Shown piece by piece: positions 34,472 to 46,374 of a DNA stretch of 64,000 nucleotides. The notes beneath the pieces were generated by a model. That model was not told where the DNA came from. It did no database searches and worked only from the letters and a program-made list of their open reading frames with translations. The position numbers and the translations under genes are program-made. Source of the DNA: Costus lasius (lineage: Eukaryota; Streptophyta; Magnoliopsida; Zingiberales; Costaceae); contig CM050450.1 in NCBI GenBank assembly GCA_027563935.2, positions 31,855,439 to 31,919,438 on the forward strand. Reading direction: 5' to 3'. Every line of letters begins with the position of its first letter. Position 1 is the first letter of the stretch.

Positions 34472-36397
34472 TGATGACACCAAAATTTATAGTAAATTTT
34501 GTGTCATTTCATGGGTATTTTTGTGTCATATTCATGCTCATTTTTATGCCTTATTTATCAAATATTACGGAATCTACACCTTTTCTGGTGTTTTATCATT
34601 TTCGGGTAAAAATGCATGATTTTTAGGCATTTTCAAGTAAATTCAGATGCATAGATGAATTCCCACCATCAAGAGAAGATCACATGTCAAATTTCATGTA
34701 AATTAGAGCTTTAAACCAAAATACAGTAGGGCTGTAATCCAAATTACGGTACCGTGGTTTCACTGCACCTATAGAACAAACCACAGCACTACCGTAATAT
34801 CCGAGCGCTGCCGTATTTTGGGACGATTTTATACACAAAGTTTCGCATAAATTATGGCCCTAACGTAATGAAAATCACGGGCCATAATTTGGGTTCAAAT
34901 TCATACAGAAAGTTTGGCAGATTTTATGGTGCTGCCGTAATGCAAATTACGGGCCGTATTTTGAGTCAATTTTTCACTCGAGAGATTTGAAGAAAATACG
35001 GCACGGCCATAACGCATATTATGGTACCATAATTCTGGGTAATTTCTGTACCGAGAATTTTTGCTGAAATTATGGCACTGTCGTAATGGTTTTCACGGCC
35101 GTAATTGTAACCCAGACCTGCGATTTTCACGGACTATTTGAAGCCCAATTCTTGCACGAATGATTGCGGACGATCTAGGTCATCAATTGGAGATCCGTAA
35201 AAAGGGAAATACTCGTCAGATCGAGGGGAGGAGACACACACGAAAAGCCCTAATTTTCATCGAAGTTCCAGAGTGAATTCAAATTTTTGTTGTCGCCCTA
35301 GGTTTCACCGCCACGAAGTGTACAGTGCATCTCTGGCCATGATACTTGAGGGGAAGCTTCGCCTGGAGGAGGAGAACATACCCCATAAGTTTCAGAGTGA
35401 AAGGAGATCGATCAAAGGAGAAATCAACAAAGAAATCGTCGCCTGCACTGTTCATCTAGCAAATTACGGCTGTAATTTTCATTACAGTCGTGGTGTGTTT
35501 AGTAATTTCTTCTTTCTCTTCGATTTTTGATCAATCTGAACCATGGATTATTGTAATTCTTCGACCATGCTAGCTTAAACACTTTTTGGGACATGGGGGA
35601 GTAATCCCCTAAATTTCTTAATGACTAAGATTATTTTTACTTTCGTCAAGATGATTTTATTATGATAATTCTACTTATGTGATAATTGTTTTTAATTCTC
35701 AATAGATTCATATTAATCAGCATGATTTAGAGTTTTTGTGATATGGACTGAAAAGTGATTTGCAAAAACTTGGAACCCTAAAATTGAATGTTAGGAACTC
35801 ATCGTAAGAAATTAGGTTTGTTCTTATTTCTTTATTTTAGAAGTATACTACAATGTTGATAATCTGAATCTAGGATCGAGTTATTGAAATAAACATGATG
35901 ATACTGTGAGAAATCAAGTATCGGGTCGTTGGAGAGCCTTAAGTAGATCCTGTGAAAATTATAGTATGAAAGTATGTAGTTTTCACTTGACATAATTGAC
36001 TTAGGATTTGGATGCACGAAAGTGATCTTTGAGTTCTTTATTAATGATTTACTTATATTTAAGATTGAATAAATCCTGCATGAGAGTGAGAATTAGTTCT
36101 TTGTAAATTGTCTGCACGAAAGCGAGATGATTTCTTTATGAAGTAAATTATATCTTTATCATAATAAAATTAGATTGACGAACATCTATCCATATCTAGT
36201 CATGGAAATTAAGGTGGATGAAACCCTAGTCCCAGTTTCTCTCTCTAATATTTTCGTGTAGCTTCCGATAGTTTGCTTACATGTTTTCGACTGCCTAGCT
36301 AGTGAGAAATTGATTATTCGGTACTTGACAAATAAGGTCTCTGTGGTTCGATATCTTAATTATTACTTCGAGTATCCATGCACTTGCAGACACAACA
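34472..36397 (+). repeat. 3' LTR of the rearranged gypsy element
   Basis: 1926 bp, TGATGACACC...CACAACA. It shares the palindromic TACGGTA-type motif cluster (about 34725-35110) and the terminal signature with the first LTR, but with numerous substitutions. An age clearly greater than that of the copia elements is inferred. Confidence 0.85.
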
Positions 36398-37639
36398 GAG
36401 AAGTAGGACTGAATGGCCAAGTGAGATCGACCTACGAGTTTGGATTAGGATACAAGTTACAATCGTGGTTGTAGGAGTCTACACCATCTCACTATTATCT
36501 AGACTTCTTTTTGAGTTGGATCCATGCTATTATGTATATGCAATACTAAGAATATTGTATCTATCTATGCTTTGATAAATAAATGATTTTACTTTGATAT
36601 AAGAAAAGACTTATGTTCTTTCTTATTAAAACTCTTTAATTTGACTGAGGTGGTGAATATATGAGTGTGGAGTCTGATGACTATCTAAAAGAGTATGGGA
36701 TTCTCTCATAACTTATGCGTCTAGGAACACCTTAATGGAATAAGGTGTCTACAAGGTGGAATCAGACTCTACTAGAAATAGTTCGATCTATGAAGAGTCA
36801 TACAACAGTACCACCATTATTCTCGGGTCATGCACTAGAAACAACTACTCTTATACTAAATAACATTCCATCTAAGAGTGTATCTAAAATACCTTATGAG
36901 TTATGGACTTACAAATATCCTAACTTGTCTTTTTTAGGATTTCAGGATGTGATTCGTTCATCAAATACATGGTCTCTACTAAACTATAGCCTAGATCATA
37001 AGGGTGTGTGTTTGCAAGATATCATAGAGAAATCAAAAGATACTACTTTATATCCTAAACAAGAACAAAGTCTTTATTGTAAATGTGGTTGTCTTCCTTA
37101 AAAAGGAATTTCTCTTGAAATAAGCTAGTGGGAGTGAGTTTCATTTGGATGAGGTATAGAATCAACCACAAAACACAAATACATAGATGGACCAATAGCC
37201 TATGTCATAGGTTGTTAGACAACCTAAGGCTTTAGTTGCACAAGTTCCACAAAGGTTGGGTCAGATTCGCCGCTAGCTTGAGAGGTATGGGTTATTACTA
37301 TATCATGGCCATGGAATCTCTATTATTGAAAATAACCCTGAAACCTATGAGGAAGTGTTCGCTATACTAGAATAATGAGAAACGGCTCATTGTCATGATA
37401 GCCAAAATGGACTCCATATATGCTAACTAAGTCTGGGATTAGTTGATCAGCCTAAAGGGGTAAAATCGATAGGCTATAAAAGGGTCTTCAAAAACAAGAT
37501 AAACATGCAAGGTAACATGGTTACCAACAGAGATAGGCTAGTTACAAAAGGTTTCAAAAATATCCATAGTGTAGATTATGATGAAACTTTTACACCAGTT
37601 TTTATGTTTAAGTCCATTCAAATCTTGCTTGCACTAACT
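36398..37639 (+). pseudogene. Copia gag-pol remnant, first half (protease side to RT start)
   Basis: Decayed sequence matching family A pol. EIDLRV and YTISLLSRLLFELDPCYYV correspond to EIDLRI... and the GLVLELDNCYFVPS region. Integrase fragments run from GGEYMSVESDDYLKEYG through TLLEIVRSMKSHTTV to NIPSKSVSKIPYELW (about 36650-36960). The RT start lies around 37410-37639. The GAG-pre-integrase part is deleted near 36600. Stops are frequent and G/C content low. It is interrupted at 37640 and resumes at about 40785. Confidence 0.8.
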
Positions 37640-40600
37640 TGATGGGCATGTAGCATGCATGACCTATTGAAATAGTAAAATTATCATTTCTACAATAACC
37701 AATTGTTGGTGTTTACGCCCTTGGACCCGTTGTTGGTCTATCTTTTGTACTACTTAACACTGATATTTTATATATATCATTCTAGCATTATCATTATTAT
37801 GCTATGTTTACATCTGCGACTATGTACTTGCATGATAATGTCCCTGGAGACAAATTGTATTTATACTCAAAATCCTATCCCAGTCAAGTACCTGAGTGGA
37901 TTAGGGACAGCTCTGGTACATGTGAGATTGGTATATAGGCTGGTTAGGCATGAGTAGCTAATGTAGGCATATGGGTATATCAGTGATGGATATACTGGAC
38001 TAACCTGCTGTGAGGCTCTAACTTGGTGTCATGAGTTACCCTCACAAGTGACAGGAGATGCATTGATCCCTTTACTTGAGGTCATTGACTCTTCTATATG
38101 GTTAGGGACATGCTTTGATATAACCTAACATCTCACCATAGTTGGGAGGCTAGAATAGTTGTCATTGAGTATGTCACAATCCATATGAGAAGATCAATGG
38201 ATAGACAGAGGATTTGCCCCTTCCTGAGGGAAGCTTGATATCCACGAGCCCCCCTATGGTTGTATGACTGAAAGTGTATGGCCCGGGTGAAAGCCTGTCA
38301 TGACCATGAGATTGGGTAAAAACAAAGTGGTGACATACTTTGTCCAATCGGATATCAATTTGGCAAAGAGGCTATAATGCATCGGTACCTTGTTACGATA
38401 ATGGGGATGTCGATGTCGATATCCATTCTAAAGACTTGGGTAGCAGTGATGCACTGCTAGATGCCACTCACTGCTTGTGATGATCTTAGTTCATCACTGC
38501 CAACGTCAGAGGACCCTAGAAGGTCGCACACCTTGATACTCGAGTTCTCGTATTGATTGAGTAGTCTTCTAATCGAATTATTAGATAACTCGGATCTATT
38601 TGGGAGATTTCATCAGTGCCAATGAGCCTAATGAGAGGGAAGAAACTTATTGGAGCCAAACTTCATTTTTGGCAGGTTGACCCAAAATTGACCATGGTTA
38701 ACCACTTTTGACTTAGGTTGTATTAGATTGGATCCAATAGCTTAATCAACTTGTGTAATGAAGTTCGGGCGGGCCTATTATCCAATGGGGCCTGCTAATA
38801 AGTTGTTATGAAAAGATAAGTGGGCTAAAGGGTATAATGGGAAAGATTTATTGGCATAGGCGCATATGACTCTAGGAGTGGCTCCAATTGTCTTGTTTAG
38901 TATCTTCCAAGTGATTAAATTTAGATTGGATTTGATTTAATCACATTACCCATTCATGGAAAGGTTGCTTGGCCAATTTGGTAACCCTTGGGTGCATGAA
39001 GTCCTAATTGGATTAGGATTAATGCCTTATGCCTTAATTGGCATCCCTCTTAGCATTTTGACTCGGTCTTGGCACAAGAATGGAAGGATCACCAATATGG
39101 CAATGCTTGGGGCACATATGGCAAGAAGGACTTGTATAGCAAGGCCTAGGTGCATATGCTTTGATGTTAGGGAGATTAGGAAAGAACCTTGTTTCTTACC
39201 TTTGCCCTAAACCCTAACTGCCACCATCCCTTTACCCTAGCCGCATGCCTTATCTCCTCTTAGTGCATACTTGGCCTATTTATGATATGTTGCCGCCCTC
39301 TTCTTGGATATGTGACTTCATCTTACTGAGAGCAACATCAAAGGGCGAGAGCTTCATAGCATTGGCACAAGTCTTCCATCAAAAGGCCGCAAGCTATTCC
39401 TCCTCTTCCTCTTGGTGCAAAAGGGTCTTTGGCTTGGTGCCATCTTTCCTTCTTCCCTTCTCCTTGGCGCCATCTCTCCTTATTCCCTTCTCCTTGGCGC
39501 ATCCTTTCTTGAGGGTGGCACAAGTGATGTAGAAGGGACCCTAAGGCGTGGATCTTCTTCCCGAGGCTAGCACCGGGCGTGAAAGATGGGAACTCAAGTA
39601 TCGGCTGTGTGAGACTGCAGACGGTGCACACTTGGGCACCTGCATTGACATTGCTCTTCTTTGCTCTTAGGTATCTTTCTCTTTACATCGTGTCGACTCC
39701 CTCGCATGAACTAATCTTTTGGGTTTTTGGGACTAGCCGGTTTCGGGGATTTGCTTCCACTGTATGTATGTAAAAATTTTAAAATTCCCGGGGTTTCCCA
39801 ACACCAATGGCCAAGTACAAACTAATCTTATAAACGTTATGTAAATATATCAAAAATGGTTTGATATAAAATTTACTAAATTCGAGCTACTTAAGTCAAC
39901 AAGGAAAGACAAAAAAAAAACTAATGTAATCAATATGATGAGAGATCGGGACTTCGAACATGCTAGTGTATACAACATAGAAGTAGATTTCTCTCTTTCA
40001 TGAACTTTAATATATTGAAGGAAATTTATCCGAGTGTATGAATTATCTCCTTTCAGTAGCACAACTTGGTATATATCTGAGTTAATCTCTTATTTTCATA
40101 GCTATTGACTTGGATAGTCCCATTAAGTACTTGAGAAATTAAATAATCTCTCATATTAATTGGATCTACTTTCGTGATATGATTGATCTTTTCAATTATT
40201 GTAAATCTGATGTTGTGATTCATATTTTAGTTAATCTTGTGATGTCTGACAACATGCAAATCTTAGCTAGAGAGAAACATGGAGATAACACAACAATAAT
40301 TAAATCAAACATGACTAAAGTAATTTAAGAGATAAAAAATCACAATTTTAAGTCATAAACATTCTAGGAGCTATGCCCTAGTCCAAAATAATTTCAACAA
40401 CCAACTCTCTTAAAAATCAATTACAAATGATAAATCAATTGTAAAGACAATAAGAATAATAGCTACAAAACTCCCGTGTTAAGAGTGGTGAAGAAATCTA
40501 AGATCTGAAGCCTCTAGATGAAGAAACTTGCCACTATCACCTTATTTCACCCTATCTATCACCTCTGATCATTTCCCCCCAAAAATCCTTCCAAAACATT

Positions 40601-40784
40601 CTTAAGTTATTTCAAAACCTTCCATAAGTGTTTCCCCTTTTCTAATTAAAAAATGAACCAAATCGGGCAATAAATCAAGGAGATGTCATGACTGGCCGAA
40701 GGAATCATAGTCGTGATTATTTTCATTGGTAAACTATGATTCTTTCAATGAGTTTCTATGAAGTCAGGTAGGCCATGATCTTTT
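37640..40784 (-). mobile_element. Unclassified LTR-like insert in the decayed copia element
   Basis: Sequence 37640-37703 plus 39809-~40784 interrupts the copia RT between SIQILLAL and the FLNG...VYMT region. It starts TGATGGGCATG and is AT-rich without a coding frame. Read on the minus strand its end, ...TGCCCATCA, looks like a gypsy LTR terminus, so a minus-oriented solo gypsy LTR is my best guess. I could not find the other terminus or a target duplication. A solo copia LTR (37704-39803) is nested in it. Confidence 0.35.
37704..39803 (+). mobile_element. Solo copia family A LTR, plus orientation
   Basis: 2100 bp, TGTTGGTGTTTACGCCC...TTTCCCAACA, with the perfect duplication CCAAT (37699-37703 and 39804-39808) and no internal region, hence a solo LTR. 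More diverged than the copies at 44380-53616. The terminal hairpin is present with changed arms (GGGGATTT / AAATTCCC). Confidence 0.92.
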
Positions 40785-41638
40785 CTATGTATTTCTACAA
40801 AAGTGTCTTGAGAGAATGTCTATATGACATAAGTAGAAGGTTTTATCCATCCTGCATATACTCATAAGATACGTAAGCTAAAAGGTCTATTTATAACTAA
40901 AGTAAGCTTCTCGAAGTTGGAACATTCATTTTGATCAAGTAGTCCAAGATTAGAGCTTTATCAAAAACAAAGATGATGCATATGTTTATAAGAAAATCAG
41001 TGGGAGCATTATCATTTTCCTTTTCCTATATGTTGTTTACATATTTCTCATAGGAAATGGCATCCCAACTGTTCACATAGTGAAGACATGGCTTAGGAAG
41101 TACTTTGAAATGAAGGATCTAGGAGATGTCGCCTATATCCTAAGCATGAGGATCTACCAGGATAGATCCAAGAAACTCATTGCCTTGAGATAAGGTACCA
41201 ATATCTAGAAGATACTATAGTTTCAAGTTAGGCAAGTCCAAGAAAGGTTACCTTCTAGTGAAACATGGTCTATTTCTCTCCAAGAGCTGGTGTCTCTCAA
41301 TACAAGATGAGAGAGATAGCACAACTTGATTCTATGCTTCGGTAGTAGATTCAATCATGCATGTTGTTGTGTGCAGTAGACTATATGTGGCATATGCCTT
41401 ATGTATATCTAGTAGATTATATTCTGATTCAGGTGTACAATGCTAGATGGTTTTAAAAGCAATCTTAATGTACCTAAGAAGGGCTACAGAGAAACTTTTG
41501 AGACTAAAGAGATGTTTTTAGTCTATAGAGGACTGGAAGAACTTGGGTGCAAGTATATATTGGCACTTCATTCTAGTGATATACTAATGACTATAGATCA
41601 CAATTAGGATACATCTTCTACCTAAATAGAGGTGTAGT
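40785..41638 (+). pseudogene. Copia RT-RNase H remnant, second half
   Basis: Resumes at the VYMT-like codons and gives RT C-terminal homology: FIHPAYTHKIRKLKG, SFIKNKDDAYVYKKISGSIIIFLFLYVV (where relatives have the YVDD box), MKDLGDVAYILSMRIYQDRSKKL, then a GYLLVKHGLFLSKSW-like stretch and part of RNase H up to about 41636. Many stops. Followed directly by a gypsy-type LTR. Confidence 0.78.
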
Positions 41639-43044
41639 TGATGAGTTGCATTTACATCATATTTTTGCCATTATTTTATATGATATTTTGGGCTTATGTT
41701 ATAATTTTATAATAATTTTTAGTGTTTTTACTTAACTTTGTATAGAACCTTCACTTTTCTTGGTTTTTATGAAAATACAAGTAAAATGACATAAAAATGA
41801 TGGGTTTTGTGAGTTTTAAGGCCATAGTATGATCCCCGAGGAAATTACGAGGTCACACATCAAATTTGGAGTGAAACGAATGTCAAATACAATATTCACG
41901 GTTGCACCCGTGAATCTTTCATGGGCCGTGAATATCACTCAAAACGATGGATTTTATGAGTTTTGATGCCACGGGGTGATTCATGATGAAAATATGAGGT
42001 CATACATCAAATTTGAGGCAAAACGGAGGTCAAACACAACTTTCACACCTGTGGCCGTGAATATATTCACGGGCTGTGAAAACACTTATGTGCAGAAATA
42101 GAAAAATTCACACCCATGGCCGTAAACAGTTCACTGCCCATGAGTTTTTCCGCCCCTTCACATTTTTCACTCGATTCAACCCCGGATCGAATCAGAATTG
42201 AACCAAACTTTGTAAAAGCCCTCCTAGATGGGTTCTACATTGATTAAACTATAAAAGGAAAGATTTTGGAGGGTTTAATGGCGCTTCTATGCACGAACAT
42301 GAACAGAGGCAGCAGCAAGGGCAAAAATCAACTTTCTGGGCAAAATTCGAGCAGGAAGATCATGCAAAGGGGGAATTGGGCATTCCATCGTCATCTCCAG
42401 ATCGAGGATAAGGATTTCCAATTACCTTTCTAGTGTTATCTTATAATCTTATTGAGTTTTCATGCAATTTTCATCTATGAACATGTTGTTTGCATTGAAC
42501 ATGAGCATCTAAACTTATTTTCGGGATTAGGGGTGTAGCCCACTGACATTTATGAATTAAATTTTGTATTTTTTTTACTCTTTGTCATGATTATTATAGA
42601 GTTGATTTGATCAAAATTGTGTTTATTTATGTGATTTACCCTGATCAAGTATGTCTACATCTTAGACGGTGTGAGAAGGGCTAGGAGGTGAATCGAACCG
42701 TCAGAACTATTCTTTTCAAACCTGCAATCCAATCACGTGAGTAGTTTGGATTCGTTTGAAAGATTTCATAATTTTTCACATACTTAATGGGTCTATTCAT
42801 GTTAATTGTCACGAGAGTAGGGGATTGATATGAATTGATACTGGATTATGCTTCGGGAGGAGATAATCTGTACCTTAGGGAAAAATCCCTTTCAACACTG
42901 TAATTTTCTGTTCAAAGAATTTATTTTACTATAATTCATAATTGTCAGTGTGGTGAAACCCCGAGTCCTGACCTTTTGCATATTGATTTAAAACCTAAAA
43001 ATTACCTTTTTGTTTTCTCATACTAGAAGCTTCCAAACAAAAAC
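41639..43044 (+). mobile_element. Gypsy (Athila-like) LTR fragment
   Basis: Starts TGATGAGTTGCATTT next to decayed copia sequence. It has palindromic TTCACGG...CCGTGAAT motifs (about 41895-42150). Near its right end (about 42825-42970) it has a GATTATGC...GAGATAATCTGTACCTT stretch like the R/U5 part of the Athila LTR at 5640-5770. It is interrupted at 43045 by a copia family A LTR; the remainder would lie beyond the window. Confidence 0.6.
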
Positions 43045-44097
43045 TATTGGTGTTTATGCCCTGAGACCTAGTTTTGGTTTATCTTTCTACTACTTGATAC
43101 TGATATTTCTTATATATCATTCTGGCATTGTCATTATTATGTCTTGTTTACATCTGCGATTATGTACAAGCATGATAATGTCCTTGGAGATAGATTAAAT
43201 CTGTGCTCAAACTCTAGTCCTCAGTCGAGTACCTGAGTGGATATGGGACAGCTCTAGTATATGTGAGACTAGTATATGGACTGGTTAGGCACTAGGTGCT
43301 AACGCAGACATATGGGTATATCAGTGGTAGATATTCTAGACCCCCACTATGAGGCAATCACTTGGTGTCATGAGTTATCCTCACAAGTGATAGGAGATGC
43401 ATTGATCCCTTGACTTGAGCTCATTGACTCTTCTATATGGTTAGAGACATGCTTTAATACAACCTAACACTAGGGGTGAGCATTCGGTATTTACCGATAC
43501 CGAATTTACCGAATTAGATTTACCAAAAATTTTTTTACCGAAATTTTATAAACCGAAACCGAACCGAATTTGATAAAAACCGAATTCTTACCGAACCGAA
43601 TTTACCGGTAAATTCGGTAAATTACCGAAAATATATAATGCAAACAACATAACCAGCTTTAGTTTTGATCTTGTTAATTTCAAATTAAAATTGATGTGGA
43701 CAAAAGAACAGAGAGGGGCTCGGCGATGATCAAATGATAGTCAAAATAGATAATTGACTAAGATTTGATAATGACAGTAGAGAAGTAAAAGAAATGTGGC
43801 GCTGTATAAATAAATAAGAAAGCTTTGCTAAAAAGAAATTATTGCTTCAAAATATAGAAAATAAAGATAAAAAAAATAGTTGCTGGAAGCTCATAAAATA
43901 CAGAAGGGGAAGACAAGGGTGACAGTTGCCAAGGGGAAGACACAAAACACAAAATACAAGAATGGTAAAAGGGAAAAAAAATAGTCACAAAGGAAAAAAA
44001 AAAGACTCCGGAAGCGAGAGATATAGAGGGAGAATTTTTTTATATAGAAAAAGAGATTAGAACTAAGCCTCAAAGTCAAACCTGATGTTGTTTTTGC

Positions 44098-44379
44098 AGC
44101 GGTGATTCATCGTCCACAGTGAGCGGGAGATCCACAAGTGCTGGTTGCAAGCGGGGCGGCAGGCTCCTCGGACAGGTTCTCCTCGACGACACAGACTTTC
44201 TCCCCTGGCTCTGCGCTCCTCGAACAGGCTCTCCTCGCTGGTTCCTCAGCATGGGCTGCGGGCAAAGACCACCTGGCGGTGTCATCGTGCGCGTGTGCAT
44301 GGCAGGCCTACGCGTTTGGGCTGCAGATGATGGCTTGCATCCCCCTGGTGGGCGTGGGCGACAGCATCAATGAGGCTGC
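44098..44379 (+). other. GC-rich, exon-like segment inside the hAT element
   Basis: A sharp switch from AT-rich to GC-rich sequence follows TGTTGTTTTTGCAG (44088-44101), which resembles a plant 3' splice site. Two overlapping frames are open here; one (from 44138) runs to the copia insertion and would continue for nine or ten codons beyond it to a stop near 53640. I recognise no protein. Capture of a host gene fragment is possible, but it could equally be unique transposon sequence. Confidence 0.35.
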
Positions 44380-46361
44380 TGTTGGTGTATATGCCCTAGG
44401 ACCTAGTTTTGGTCAACTTATGTACTATTTGACATTGATATTTATATATCATTCTGGCATTGTCGTTATCATTGTTTGTCTACACCTGCGATTGTGTATT
44501 TACATGATAATGTCCCTGGAGACAGATTGGATCTGTGCTCAAATAATTGTCCCTAGTCGATGTACCTGAGTGGATATGGGACAGCTCTGGTACTTGAGAG
44601 ACTGGTATGTGGGCTGGTTAGGCACGTGGTGCTAACGCAGACACATGGGTATATCATTGGGGATATACTGGATAGACCCGCTATGAGGCTATGACTTGGT
44701 GTATTGAGTTATCCTCATAAGTGACAGGAGATGCATTGATCCCTTGACTTGAGGTCATTGATCATTCTATATGGTTAGGGACTTTCTTTGATACAACCTA
44801 ACACCTTGCCGTAGCTGGGAGGTCATAACAGTTGTTATTGAGCATGTCACGACCCATATGAGAAGATCAATGGACAGACATAGGATTTGCCCCTTCCCAA
44901 GGGAAGTATGATATCCATGGAGCTCCTTTATGGTTCTATGACTGAGAGTGTATGGCCATACCCAGGTGAGAACCTGTGTTAGTCATAGCCATGAGATTGG
45001 ATGAAAACAAGTCGTGACACACTTGTCCAATCGGATATCAGTACGGCAAAGAGACTGTAATGCATCTGTACCTAGTTGCGATGATGGGGATGTCGATGTC
45101 AATATCCATTCCAATGACCTGGGTAGCAGCGATGCACTGCTAGGTGCCACTCACTGCTTGTGATGACCTTTGGTCAGCACTACCAGCGTCAGAGGAACCT
45201 ATAGGGTCGCACACCTTCATACTTGAGTTCTCGTATTGATCGGGAAGCCTTATGATCGAGTTATTGGATAACTCGGATCTAATTGGGAGATTTCATCAGC
45301 GCCAATAGGCCTGATGAGATGGAAGAATATTATTGGAGCCAAACTTCATTTTTGGCAGGTTGACCCGTATTTGACCATGGTTGGTCACATTTGGATTAGG
45401 GTTGCATTGGATTGGATCCAAGTACTTAATCAACCCATGTAATGAAGTTTGGGCTAGCTCATTATCCAATGAGGCCCAATAATAAGTTGTCATGAAGAGG
45501 CAATAGGCTAAAAGGGTATAATGGGGAGAAACATGAACCATTAAGCGCCTAGGGGCATAATGGGGTCATGTTGGCGCATTTGCTTCATTATGGAAGTAAA
45601 GAGCGCCTCCCCTCTCTTGCTAGGATGGAATGAATGCCTTTATGGCATTGCTTGAGGCGCAAGGCAAGGCCTTGGCGCACAAGGAAAGGCGTGGGAACAA
45701 AAGGAAAGGTTGAATGAGAATTATGGAAATGTCTTGGAGACTTTCCTTGTCTCAAACCTCCTCATCCAAGCCCTACACTTGTCATGATCCTAGCCATTAC
45801 CCTAACCGCCTGTTGCCCTATAAATGTGACCCTAGTCGCCCCCTCTTGTGGGTAATCAATCCTTAGAGGCGTGACAACAAGAGGAGAGGCGAAAGCAAGG
45901 GTTGAAGGGCGACAACACCAAGAAGTGGCGCATCTTCTTCTTCCTTCCAAACCGTAGCCGCAAGCTTCTTCCTTCTCTCTTGATGCAAGGAACTTGATGC
46001 TTGGCGGTTTCCCTCTCCCTCATCCTTCTTCATCTTTGGCGCATCTACCTTGGAGGTGGCGCATACTTTGAAGAAGGAGCACAAGGCTTGGATCTTCTTC
46101 CCGAGGCTAGCACCGGGCGTGGAAGAAGAGAACTCAAGAGATCCGTGTGTGCGAGACTGCAAAGGGCGGACACTTGGGCGCCTTCATCGACATCGGCTCC
46201 ATATTGCTCTTAAGGTACTTCCTAACTCATCGTGTCGACTCCCTTGCTTGCGATCTTCACTGGGATTTTGGGACTGGCCTGTTTCGGGGACATTCTTCCG
46301 CTGCGAAAAATATATGTCTATAACTCTGAAAATTGTAAAATGTCCCCGGGGTTTCCCAACA
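44380..46361 (+). repeat. 5' LTR, copia family A
   Basis: 1982 bp, TGTTGGTGTATATGCCC...GGGGTTTCCCAACA. A probable TATA box CTATAAAT lies at 45818-45825, repeated in the 3' LTR near 53076. The U5 end carries the GGGGACATT/AATGTCCCC hairpin. Confidence 0.92.
46286..46347 (+). other. U5 terminal hairpin of copia family A
   Basis: Arms GGGGACATT (46286-46294) and AATGTCCCC (46339-46347) close a loop of about 44 bases, 14 bases before the LTR end. Other copies keep pairing with different bases: GGGGATAT/ATATCCCC at 63503-63510 and 63552-63559, GGGGATTT/AAATTCCC at 39745-39752 and 39782-39789. Pairing preserved by paired changes points to a selected RNA or DNA structure. Confidence 0.6.
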
Positions 46362-46362
46362 G

Positions 46363-46374
46363 TGGTATCAGAGC
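46363..46374 (+). other. Primer-binding site, initiator tRNA-Met
   Basis: TGGTATCAGAGC, one base after the 5' LTR. Confidence 0.92.

Larger units (their letters stand above)
28496..36397 (+). mobile_element. Rearranged Ty3/gypsy element with both LTRs
   Basis: LTRs start TGATGAC and end CAACA at 28496-30317 and 34472-36397. A clean tRNA-Asp primer site follows the first. The interior has RT, RNase H and integrase, then a fragment that normally lies before RT; gag and protease are otherwise missing. The flanks do not match (TGCCC left, GAGAA right), so at least one end has been altered after insertion, or the two LTRs come from different insertions. It lies in the minus-strand gypsy LTR on the left and abuts decayed copia on the right. 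Confidence 0.82.

Noticed and set aside
44119..44373. Frame rich in G, R and P, considered as a host gene
   Set aside because: Overlapping frames are equally open, as is common in GC-rich DNA, and no domain is recognisable. Kept only as a possible captured fragment.
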